Source of the DNA: CAYQOX01 sp964419335
Lineage (GTDB): Bacteria; Hinthialibacterota; Hinthialibacteria; Hinthialibacterales; Hinthialibacteraceae
DNA length: 64,000 bases
Assembly: GCA_964419335.1 (NCBI GenBank)
Contig: CAYQOX010000018.1
Location: 15,333-79,332 of the forward strand
Reading direction: 5' to 3'
Positions 42,518 to 50,917 of this stretch are shown one piece after another. Position 1 is the stretch's first letter; each line of letters opens with the position of its first letter. The notes beneath the pieces are model-generated. The model ran no database searches. It was not told where the DNA came from and saw only the letters and a program-made list of their open reading frames with translations. Both the position numbers and the translations under genes were made by a program.

Positions 42518-44443
42518 ATGAAAAAAATCGTTTTTGGATGCTTATGTTTTATGCTATGCGCAGGCATGGCATCCGCACAAGTTGGGATTTTCGATCAACA
42601 GGCTGATTGGACCTTGGAAGGTGAAGATAATTTAAAAGTCGAGGGTAGTGCCACGTCTGAAGATGGAGTCTATACCTTGCAAGGAAATGGTGACGACATC
42701 TGGAACGAAGCCGATGAAGGTTTTTACCTTTACACCGAAAAGGAAGGCAGCTGGACTTTAACGGCAAAAGCCACCTGGGTGGCCAATGGTGGTGGAAGCG
42801 AATGGTCGAAACTGGGTTTGATGGTTCGTGAAGACGGTGAAGCTTTGGGGTCGAAAAACTTCATGGTGCGTCACCGGGGAAATAATATGAGCCCCGACCA
42901 AACAGGAGCGCAATGGCGTCTTTCTACGGATGGGAGTAGTGGCAGCCAGCAGTTCCTGGATGATGAAGGCAACAGTATTGGCGATCAGGAGTTAGATGGC
43001 ATTTGGCTGCGCCTTGCTCGCAATGCGATGACCGATACCTTCTATGCCTGGTATTCCGAGGATGGTTCCGATTGGAATCTTGGTATTACCCAGAATGTTG
43101 AGATGGATGATTTGGTTTCCTGGGGATTGACGATTACCAACCATGAGGACAATGAAGAACTGGCCGAAGCCATCTTTGAGAATGTGACCTTGGAAGAAGG
43201 TGCACCCACGGGAGTTCTTCGTGAACTGCCGGATGGAACAGTCGTTGGCGGAGATACGATTACGGTTAATATCAACATTGCCAATGCGAGTCCTGATCCT
43301 GAGTCCGTAAGTATTACAGAAGTTGTCCCTGATGGTTGGAGTATTTCCAACGTCAGCCATGACGGCAGCGTTGATGGGAATACTATTACCTGGGAACTTG
43401 AAGCCACTTCAGGAATGACCAGTTTGAGTTATGAGGCGACCTCTGCGGGAGAATCCCAGATTATCTGGAACGGAACTGTAAATGGATCGGAAATTGGAGG
43501 CGATGACGCCGTAACCTTCCTGCGTGCAAGAACGCCAGCAGTAACTGATTGGAATCCACCTACAGGCGGTTGGGATTACATCTTTGATCCTGACATCGGT
43601 AGTACACCTGATTTGGAATTGGAAGGCTGGAAGCATGACAATAATTCCGATGCCTATATTTATCAACCGACTATTCCTGAAGGACCTAACGAAGGTGAGG
43701 TATGGAGAAATCCCGGTCTCATTGACGATGAAATGGGCGGAGAAACCTTGCTCATTTATGATCCAGGCGATCCTCGTAATATGGATGAATACGGGAACAT
43801 GCCTGATCCTAGCAATCGAAAGGTGACCATTAACTATAATTTGGGTGAAACCAACACCGCGGTAGCGGCTTTCCGGGTACGCAGTACACCTGAATTTGTT
43901 GATCAGTTTGGGGTCGAAATTCCATTCGGGTATGAAGATGAAGACGAATATCCGTTGCTTGGTTTAGCGATCAATGAAAATATGACCGATCTCTCGAATT
44001 GGGAAGCTTTATCCGCTTCGGGGCTTTTCTTCTCCAATCAGTTGCCGAACTCACTCAATTTCCCCTCCTTTAGTGGAAATACCGATGCGGGCATCGAAGC
44101 ACAATTTGATGACGATTGGGATAACACGGAATGGCATGAATACTGGATCACGTGGAATTTCAACGAAGGCGAAAAAGCGACGGCGCTGTATGTCGATGGT
44201 GAATTGCAGCCGAAATTTTCATTTCCCATTATGCCCGATGATTCGGCAGAACAGGCGGGAGCCTTCTTTAATCGTTACCGGGATACCGAGAACGACATCA
44301 CCACGGGAAATACCGTTTTCCGGATTACGTTCCGACAAACCCCAGTGGCGGGCAACCTGCAATTTGATTATATCGCTTTGAAAGCAGGAACGGATGAACC
44401 CCCAACAGAATTCACCCCGGTGAAAAGTTGGGAATTGTATTAA
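42518..44443 (+). CDS. large acidic secreted protein, predicted beta-sandwich domains
   Basis: A 641-aa exported protein I cannot place in a named family. A signal peptide (MKKIVFGCLCFMLCAGMASA) is followed by a lectin-like segment at about 22-225 with LGLMVREDGEALGSKNFMVRHRG and FYAWYSEDGSDWNLG, the pattern of concanavalin-A-like/DUF1349 domains. A short Ig-like or DUF11-type segment at about 230-335 follows (TVNINIANASPDPESV). The last 270 residues include a second laminin-G-like domain (WITWNFNEGEKATALYVDGE). The protein is very acidic and Trp/Gly-rich, typical of extracellular proteins. Lone gene with a good terminator; perhaps highly expressed. No catalytic motif. Confidence 0.75.
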   Translation: MKKIVFGCLCFMLCAGMASAQVGIFDQQADWTLEGEDNLKVEGSATSEDGVYTLQGNGDDIWNEADEGFYLYTEKEGSWTLTAKATWVANGGGSEWSKLGLMVREDGEALGSKNFMVRHRGNNMSPDQTGAQWRLSTDGSSGSQQFLDDEGNSIGDQELDGIWLRLARNAMTDTFYAWYSEDGSDWNLGITQNVEMDDLVSWGLTITNHEDNEELAEAIFENVTLEEGAPTGVLRELPDGTVVGGDTITVNINIANASPDPESVSITEVVPDGWSISNVSHDGSVDGNTITWELEATSGMTSLSYEATSAGESQIIWNGTVNGSEIGGDDAVTFLRARTPAVTDWNPPTGGWDYIFDPDIGSTPDLELEGWKHDNNSDAYIYQPTIPEGPNEGEVWRNPGLIDDEMGGETLLIYDPGDPRNMDEYGNMPDPSNRKVTINYNLGETNTAVAAFRVRSTPEFVDQFGVEIPFGYEDEDEYPLLGLAINENMTDLSNWEALSASGLFFSNQLPNSLNFPSFSGNTDAGIEAQFDDDWDNTEWHEYWITWNFNEGEKATALYVDGELQPKFSFPIMPDDSAEQAGAFFNRYRDTENDITTGNTVFRITFRQTPVAGNLQFDYIALKAGTDEPPTEFTPVKSWELY

Positions 44444-44474
44444 CTCGCGTCGTAGCATAGTTTGAGTAGCACGA

Positions 44475-44510
44475 ATCCCTCGGGAAGTGAAGATTTCCCG
44501 AGGGATTTTC
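44475..44510 (+). terminator. Rho-independent terminator of the secreted-protein gene
   Basis: Perfect 12-bp stem ATCCCTCGGGAA (44475-44486) / TTCCCGAGGGAT (44495-44506), 8-base loop, then TTTTCTTT. It also lies between convergent genes. Confidence 0.9.
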
Positions 44511-44538
44511 TTTGCCTATTCATTCTTTTGCAATTGTA

Positions 44539-46605
44539 CTATGGCAGAAGCTGTTGCACTAACTCTTCGGTCTTCGACACGGGTTGTTTGCAAGTAAAAT
44601 TCTGACAAACGTAAGCCAGTGAATTCCCGTTTTGGGGCTCTTTCCCCTCTACAATAGTCGTCAAAGAACGCAGCTCCTCTTTGGTCGATTGTTCGCAATA
44701 TAAAACCACTTTATCAGGTATAAATTCCGTAAAAATAGCTTCTTGAAAGTTCTCCAAACTTTTTGGGGTTTCTCCTGCCAAAACGATTTCTTTTGGCGAG
44801 GATAACATGAAATCCAAGGCACATAGCATTTGGGTAAAAGCAGAAGGAATACGACGCAAAGGTTCCTCAAAGGCATGAAAACAGGTTTCGGCTTTTTCTT
44901 GATAGGATAATTCGCCGGTCATTTCTTTGAGTCGTAACAAAGCCTGCACTGCGATGGAGTTACCTGAAGGGACAGCGTTATCCATGGGATCCTTGGTACG
45001 CGCGATCAATGGTTCGTGATCGTCGGAAGTAAAGAAGAAAGCGCCTTTTTCGTGATCCCAAAAATGTGTAATCATGCTTTGGGTCAATTGGTTGGCTTCC
45101 CGCAGCCAGCGGGGATTCATGGTGGCTTCGTAGAGGTCGAGGAGTGCATTACTCAAGTAGGAATAATCACTCAAAAATCCATTGGTGTGAACTCGTCCAT
45201 CTTTGTATGTATGGTACAAGCGATCTTGTTGCTTTAAATGGGTGAAGATAAATTCAGCCGCGTTTCTTGCCATGGTTATATATTTTTCTTCGCGAAATAC
45301 ATTGCCGGCATATGCCAGGGAAGAAATCATTAAGCCATTCCAATCGCTGAGAATTTTTTCATCCCGTTTCGGTTTAACCCGCTTTTCGCGGACGGCAAAA
45401 AGTTTGCAGTTGGCTTCTTTTATGGTATTCGTCAATTCATCTTGCGAAATTCCGGTTTGCTTTGCCAATTGGTCCAGATCGGCAGCCATATGGAGTACAT
45501 TATGGCGGTGCTCAAAGTTGCCCATAGGCTCAACGCCGTAGTATTGGCATACGAGATTTCCCTTTTCTTCTCCCAGCACTTCATGAATTTCATCGGTGGT
45601 CCAGACAAAGAACGCGCCTTCAATCCCTTCGCTATCAGCGTCTTGGGTGGAATAGAAGCCCCCTTCGGGCGAGGTCATTTCCCGTTCCACATAATCTAAG
45701 GTCTCTTTGACGATTTTTTTGTAATATGGATCTTTGGTCAGTTGGTAGGCTTCGGTGTAGGTTTTCGCGAGCAGAGCGTTGTCATAAAGCATTTTCTCAA
45801 AGTGCGGGATTAACCATTCCGCATCGGTGGAATAACGATGAAAACCGCCACCTAGTTGATCATACATCCCTCCCTGGGACATTTTCTTAAGAGAGTGAAG
45901 GGACATATCGAGCGCAGTTTTCTCTCCTTTCTTTTTGTAATAGCGAAGCAGTAGGGAGATATCCATTGAATGAGGAAACTTCGGCGCAGAGCCAAATCCA
46001 CCATGCTTGGAATCATAGCGGCGTTTGAGATCTTCAAAGGCCGATTGAATAAAACGATCATCCAGTTCACCCTCTCCGCCGCGCAGGTTTACCATATCGC
46101 GTACATGGTCGGTTAGTTGATTCGCGCTTTCATTGATATCCTCGCGGCGTTCTTCATAGGCTTTGGCTATGCTCTGCAGTACCGTGGGAAAACCTGGCCG
46201 CCCATACATATCCCTAGGGGGAAAGTAGGTGCCGCCATAAAAAGGCTTTCCTTCTGGGGTTAAGAAGACAGACATAGGCCATCCTCCTGCCCCGGTCAAT
46301 GATTGCACCGCGTTCATATAAATTTCATCCAGATCCGGGCGTTCTTCTCGGTCTACCTTAATATTGATAAAATGTTCATTCATGACTTCAGCGATGGCTT
46401 GGTTTTCGAAACACTCGCGCTCCATCACATGACACCAATGGCAGGCTGAATAGCCGATACTTAAAAAAATTGGTTTTTCTTCATTTTGGGCTTTTGTGAG
46501 GGCTTCTTCTCCCCAGGGATACCAGTCTACAGGATTATGAGCATGTTGCAGTAAATAGGGACTGGTTTCGTTTATCAAACGGTTTGCAGGTTTTGATGGC
46601 TCCAC
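44539..46605 (-). CDS. yyaL: thioredoxin-domain protein, DUF255 / YyaL family
   Basis: A 688-aa cytosolic protein of the spermatogenesis-associated-20/YyaL family, with a thioredoxin fold fused to an (alpha/alpha)6 toroid like N-acylglucosamine epimerase. The GTG at 46605 is used because AAAGGAAA is 6-7 bases upstream and the protein then starts at the conserved NRLINETSPYLLQHAHNPVDW. In-frame upstream starts add a non-conserved stretch. The redox pair is Cys55/Cys58 in SACHWCHVME. VDREERPDLDEIYM and GGWPMSVFLTPEGKPFYGGTYFP follow as usual. Function is undefined in the family; thiol-based activity is inferred. Confidence 0.9.
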   Translation of the reverse strand: MEPSKPANRLINETSPYLLQHAHNPVDWYPWGEEALTKAQNEEKPIFLSIGYSACHWCHVMERECFENQAIAEVMNEHFINIKVDREERPDLDEIYMNAVQSLTGAGGWPMSVFLTPEGKPFYGGTYFPPRDMYGRPGFPTVLQSIAKAYEERREDINESANQLTDHVRDMVNLRGGEGELDDRFIQSAFEDLKRRYDSKHGGFGSAPKFPHSMDISLLLRYYKKKGEKTALDMSLHSLKKMSQGGMYDQLGGGFHRYSTDAEWLIPHFEKMLYDNALLAKTYTEAYQLTKDPYYKKIVKETLDYVEREMTSPEGGFYSTQDADSEGIEGAFFVWTTDEIHEVLGEEKGNLVCQYYGVEPMGNFEHRHNVLHMAADLDQLAKQTGISQDELTNTIKEANCKLFAVREKRVKPKRDEKILSDWNGLMISSLAYAGNVFREEKYITMARNAAEFIFTHLKQQDRLYHTYKDGRVHTNGFLSDYSYLSNALLDLYEATMNPRWLREANQLTQSMITHFWDHEKGAFFFTSDDHEPLIARTKDPMDNAVPSGNSIAVQALLRLKEMTGELSYQEKAETCFHAFEEPLRRIPSAFTQMLCALDFMLSSPKEIVLAGETPKSLENFQEAIFTEFIPDKVVLYCEQSTKEELRSLTTIVEGKEPQNGNSLAYVCQNFTCKQPVSKTEELVQQLLP

Positions 46606-47002
46606 GGTTATTTCCTTTCGTTTTTTTCGTTCAAGTAACGTATTTTCATTTGTAGGTTCCCGGCATACTCTAAAAATTTGTTCTATTATCTTCTTATTAT
46701 ACGAAAGCATTGGGATTGCACCCAAAGGAGGTCGGAAAAGAATGAAAAGAATGATGGAAGACCTTTGGGGATGAGAATCGTTAAGGATAAAGAATAACGG
46801 CTGTTTGCAGGGAGTTAAAGAACGGGGGAGTGGGAGAAAGAAGTTTTTTTCATGAGTGGATAACAATTCTTGCAGCAGGGGTGGAGAAAAATCCAGTGGG
46901 GGTGAAATCTTTTAAGAACGTACAAGAAAACCGCCAATCTTCTATATAGGGCGGATTGTATTTTTTCTATGAAACGGCTAAAATAACGCTTGGTTAAGAA
47001 AA
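46606..47002. other. 397-bp non-coding region between yyaL and tRNA-Pro
   Basis: No supported gene. An upstream in-frame extension of yyaL to 46866 lacks conserved residues. The region must contain the yyaL promoter (minus) and tRNA promoter (plus), but no convincing hexamers stand out. Confidence 0.4.
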
Positions 47003-47076
47003 CGGGGTGTAGCGCAGCCTGGTAGCGCAACTGCTTTGGGAGCAGTGGGGCGGAGGTTCAAATCCTCTCACCCCGA
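47003..47076 (+). tRNA. tRNA-Pro, anticodon TGG
   Basis: A full cloverleaf can be drawn. Acceptor arm CGGGGTG (47003-47009) pairs with CACCCCG (47069-47075), with discriminator A at 47076. The anticodon stem is ACTGC/GCAGT around the loop TTTGGGA, giving anticodon TGG (reads CCA and, by wobble, others). The T arm is GGAGG-TTCAAAT-CCTCT. The 3' CCA is not encoded. 74 nt without CCA is normal. Confidence 0.95.
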
Positions 47077-47347
47077 TTTATTCATTCTCACTTCAATTTT
47101 AAAGAGTAATCCTGCCTAAATATCTTATTTTTCCCGCTTGCTCTGTTCATTATCTTTCACACAATTACCCTACATTCTTAAACGTTGGTTTGAATTGGTT
47201 CCGATTCCAATCCACTCTGTAAAAACTTAGATTTGTGTTCTTTATCGAGATGGAATTGAGGGTGTGGGATTCGTTAAATTTTATGGGCTATGCTATGATG
47301 ATTTCATTAATAAGAATCTGATTTTATTGAACTCATTATGATGCGAT

Positions 47348-50300
47348 ATGAACAATAAACGTGAATATATTATAATTTTTTTGTTACTGGTCGTGGCGAT
47401 CGCTCTTTTTTGGTGGCGGGTGTGGATTCCCAATAGCCATGATCGAATGCACTTTAGCGATGATATTTTGGTGAAAGATTATCCCACCCGGGTGGGGTTG
47501 TTTCGCATGATGCAAGAGGGGCATTCCCCCTTATGGGATCCTAATCAACTTGGTGGATGGCCTGGTTTTGCTAATTGTGAAGCGGGGTTGCTCTATCCCC
47601 TTAACTATGTGGTATTCCCCTTTGCCCATGATCCCCAAACCGGCTTTTGGATGACAGAGATGCTCGTGTTGCTGCATTTTTTGCTCGCTGGCATGGGGGT
47701 TTATTGCTTTGCCCGTTCGTTAGGGCTTAATCCATGGGGAGCGGGAATGGCGGCGCTGGTGTATACCTTTTGTGGTTTTCATTGTGCGCACAAAAAACAC
47801 ACGAATATGATTTTCGTACTGGCGTGGTTCCCTTGGATTTTTTTACAATTGGAAACCTATTTCAAAGAGAAGAAGTCATCTGCTCTCTTTCTCGCCACTT
47901 TGCTCCTTGCGATTTCTTTCACCGCAGGTCATCCCCAGTCATCACTCTATATGTGCTTGATTCTCTCTGCACGTATTTTGCATAATGCATTTATCCAAGA
48001 GCCATCTTTCACGTCTTCCAAATTACGCGGGGCTTTGATAACGATCGTGTTTCTTGTCGGAGTGGCTTTCGCACTCACCGCGGTGCAATGGCTTCCCACG
48101 GCAGAATTAATTCAGCAGGGAGAGCGCGCCGAGGCGGATTATTACGAACAAAGCAGTGAATATTCCATGCCGCTTTTTGAGTTGACAGAAATCATCCTAC
48201 CGGATGCTTATCGCTATTGGGAACAAGTTGAGGTATTTTATTGGGGTATCATTCCTCTCTTATTAATCGTGTATGCGCTTTCTACAACACGCCTGACCTC
48301 ATGGCATAAATTTTTCGTAGGCTTGGCGCTGGTCTCTATACTCTTTGCGTTAGGGCAAAATTTATTTCTATATGATTTATCCTATCTTTTACTCCCCGGC
48401 ACGGCGTGGGTACGTGCGCCTAGCCGCTGGATTTATTTTGCGACCTTGCCCGTCGCCCTCTTTGCAGGCCAAGGGATTCATCAATTGACGGGAAATCCAG
48501 GGATCTATAAGCGAAAAGCATTTATGCGTTTTCGCCGCAATTTGTGGATTGTGCTTACGACTTGCCTGGTCGTTTTTGGGCTTGTGATGGTGGAATTATT
48601 TTCTCAGGGGCATTCTCAAATCGTGCAGGCATTAAATAATCAATCCGGTGATACTGCTCTTTTAAAGGAAGAATGGAGCCGAGTGATGCAGGGGGTCTTG
48701 CTCTTTATCCTGTTCGCTGGGATTTTCGTTGCATTGATTCACTTAACATTTCGGAAGAAAATTTCGGCTGTCGTTGCCGCAACCTTGCTGCTGCTTTTCA
48801 CATGGTCAGACCTGGCAACTCAATTTAGGACGTTTGAACTTAATGAAGGCGAGGGCGGCTATGAGATCAATGAGGAAGCAGAAAAGTTGCGGCCAGCAGA
48901 CTGGTCTTATCGAACCAAAGTGTTTTTTGAGGATGGAGGGAATCGAACTCTGTATCATGGGGCTGCCCAAGGCTTCCGTGAATTGGATGGACAATCTCCG
49001 CTAACTCCGGAATTAAACTTGCACATGCGTGAAGATACATCCTTGGAAAATCCAGAAAAAGCAAATCATGTGTTATTTGATTTTTTAGGAGTAGAAACTT
49101 TTCTAACAGATGTTGGGAGCGAAATTCCGCATCTTACAAGAGAGACAAATCATCTTTATCATACCGAAGAGACCTCGAAGCGTGCACGTGGGCTGTATGA
49201 TGCTTTTTATACTCGCTTAAAAGCTCAGCGTGGACTCTTATCACTTCAATCTTTTCCTTGGAATTATGTTCCCTTGATCCCTGAGCCGGAAGAAAGGGAG
49301 TGGGAAATTCATAAAGAAAAGCGCTTTTTCCCCAAACCGTTTCTCTTGGCGAGTGCTTCCTCTCCCGCAGTAAATGCCGGGGCGTATCTGATTGTAGATG
49401 GGAAGAATCATTTCAGTGATTTTGATGAACCGGGGTATTATATTGCTATCGCTGACTCCAATCGAGGGAAAATTGAAGAAACACGCATGTTTAATCTTAT
49501 GAAAAGTTATCAAGATTCAGAGCATCCCCAGTTGGAAGAAATGGTGGATTTTATAGACTCCATCCCTCAAGGGAAAACGGTATTTGCGGCGGTGAGCGAT
49601 AATGCATCGAATGTGCTCTTCCCTGAAGGGCTAGCCGCCTTACGCGCGATAGGTGCCTCGATCGATGTACGCGGGAATTATCAATGGGCACATGCCATTG
49701 TGGGAGAAAAGGGAGATTCGATTGGCTCTGCGTTGGAAATTGTATCTCCCACCGAAGCCTTGGTTTTGCAAACCAAGTGTAGTGTCTACACCCATGGCAT
49801 CATTGCTGATCGTCCTGAATTCTATACTGAATATGCTACCCAATACGCAGAAGAGTGGGTTGAACTTTATGAAAGACTGGATCGTGATGATCTTCCGGCA
49901 AAATTCAATGTCCCATCTTCGACAAAGACAGCGGTATTTCAAAAGCCCCTCCAAGTGACTTCGGTTCCCAAAACTTCGGATTTAGAGGATCAGGCGGTCA
50001 TACGCATCGGAGAAGAAGATGTTTCACTTAATGAAATGGGGTATAACTTGGCGGTGATCGAGCCGGAATCATTCGAGGTGGTGCAAACAGAAAATTTCAA
50101 TCTTTTATCCGATTATGTGATTACCGCGACTCAAGAATATGTGAAGTCACCGCCCGAAGCCAACTTACAAATGCAAGAGTTTATTCGCTCGGTGACCGAG
50201 GGTCATATTCTTGTGGGGGCGATACGCGACGAGGCCATTGATCTAATGCAGCCGAAGACCTTAGAGTTTCTGAAAGACTTGGGAAGTGAACCGCCTTTTG

Positions 50301-50860
50301 ATTTGAGCCAACCGGATCAACGCAAGCGAATGGCTCATGCGTTTGTTTGCATTAAAGGAACCACAGAATGCATCGAATCTTATCGTCAAGCGAAACCGGC
50401 CTCCGTGTTTCTCTTTAGCCGTTACCGGGGAGGTCCGGCTTTAATGCATACCGACCGGGATGATGACCGTACAGAAGTGATCATCCCCAGCGATCCTGTG
50501 ACCGAAATGATTGAACATGCAAGCCGCACTTTATCCTATTCCCAACCCGTGGCCGGGGAAACCTGGGCGGTGGAGGATCTTTCCTCCACGCATTTTCGCA
50601 TAACAGGAAATGCGAAAAATGCAGGTTATTTATTTACATCGGAGCTCTTTTATCCTGGATGGAAAATATATGTGGATGGAATCGAAACGCCTATCCAGCG
50701 TATAAATTATTATTTTCGAGGCGTCCCCATTGAGGAAGGAATTCATACCATCGAAATGATTTATGCTCCTCTTTCTTTTTTGTTAGGATTATGGATCAGC
50801 CTTGTAAGTGTTGTTTTATTCATTGCCTATTGGGTATGGAGTTGTAGGAGGATGGAATAG
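47348..50860 (+). CDS. YfhO-family membrane protein with two ILEI/FAM3-like domains
   Basis: A 1170-aa protein. Residues 1-500 are a polytopic GT-C-like membrane region of the YfhO family (about 11 helices; MHFSDDILVKDYPTR near 35, SPLWDPNQLGGWPGFANC near 60). The C-terminus repeats the family ending FYPGWKIYVDG...RGVPIEEGIHTIEMIYAPLSF with one more helix. Between them are two related domains at about 695-807 and 897-1030. Each has G-Y-x-x-A-V/I-x-x-x, an FN-L block, an E-F-I-x-S-I/V-x-x-G segment, then D-E/N-A and G-E/I-K-G/T; this is the interleukin-like EMT inducer (ILEI/FAM3) pattern. YfhO-type proteins glycosylate wall polymers in Firmicutes. The domains are predicted to be extracytoplasmic; their ligand is not known. 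Confidence 0.85.
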   Translation: MNNKREYIIIFLLLVVAIALFWWRVWIPNSHDRMHFSDDILVKDYPTRVGLFRMMQEGHSPLWDPNQLGGWPGFANCEAGLLYPLNYVVFPFAHDPQTGFWMTEMLVLLHFLLAGMGVYCFARSLGLNPWGAGMAALVYTFCGFHCAHKKHTNMIFVLAWFPWIFLQLETYFKEKKSSALFLATLLLAISFTAGHPQSSLYMCLILSARILHNAFIQEPSFTSSKLRGALITIVFLVGVAFALTAVQWLPTAELIQQGERAEADYYEQSSEYSMPLFELTEIILPDAYRYWEQVEVFYWGIIPLLLIVYALSTTRLTSWHKFFVGLALVSILFALGQNLFLYDLSYLLLPGTAWVRAPSRWIYFATLPVALFAGQGIHQLTGNPGIYKRKAFMRFRRNLWIVLTTCLVVFGLVMVELFSQGHSQIVQALNNQSGDTALLKEEWSRVMQGVLLFILFAGIFVALIHLTFRKKISAVVAATLLLLFTWSDLATQFRTFELNEGEGGYEINEEAEKLRPADWSYRTKVFFEDGGNRTLYHGAAQGFRELDGQSPLTPELNLHMREDTSLENPEKANHVLFDFLGVETFLTDVGSEIPHLTRETNHLYHTEETSKRARGLYDAFYTRLKAQRGLLSLQSFPWNYVPLIPEPEEREWEIHKEKRFFPKPFLLASASSPAVNAGAYLIVDGKNHFSDFDEPGYYIAIADSNRGKIEETRMFNLMKSYQDSEHPQLEEMVDFIDSIPQGKTVFAAVSDNASNVLFPEGLAALRAIGASIDVRGNYQWAHAIVGEKGDSIGSALEIVSPTEALVLQTKCSVYTHGIIADRPEFYTEYATQYAEEWVELYERLDRDDLPAKFNVPSSTKTAVFQKPLQVTSVPKTSDLEDQAVIRIGEEDVSLNEMGYNLAVIEPESFEVVQTENFNLLSDYVITATQEYVKSPPEANLQMQEFIRSVTEGHILVGAIRDEAIDLMQPKTLEFLKDLGSEPPFDLSQPDQRKRMAHAFVCIKGTTECIESYRQAKPASVFLFSRYRGGPALMHTDRDDDRTEVIIPSDPVTEMIEHASRTLSYSQPVAGETWAVEDLSSTHFRITGNAKNAGYLFTSELFYPGWKIYVDGIETPIQRINYYFRGVPIEEGIHTIEMIYAPLSFLLGLWISLVSVVLFIAYWVWSCRRME

Positions 50861-50864
50861 TACG

Positions 50865-50895
50865 ACCATAGCCCGGTCTAACACCGGGCTATGGT
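50865..50895. terminator. bidirectional hairpin between the YfhO gene and acyl-CoA dehydrogenase gene
   Basis: Perfect 13-bp inverted repeat ACCATAGCCCGGT (50865-50877) / ACCGGGCTATGGT (50883-50895), loop CTAAC, in a 57-bp convergent gap. It has a poor T-tail (TTAATC). Confidence 0.75.
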
Positions 50896-50917
50896 TAATC
50901 AAAGCAATAGAGGAAGT

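Noticed and set aside
46606..46866. 87-residue extension of the yyaL frame
   Set aside because: The GTG at 46605 has a ribosome site and matches the family N-terminus; the extra part is not conserved.
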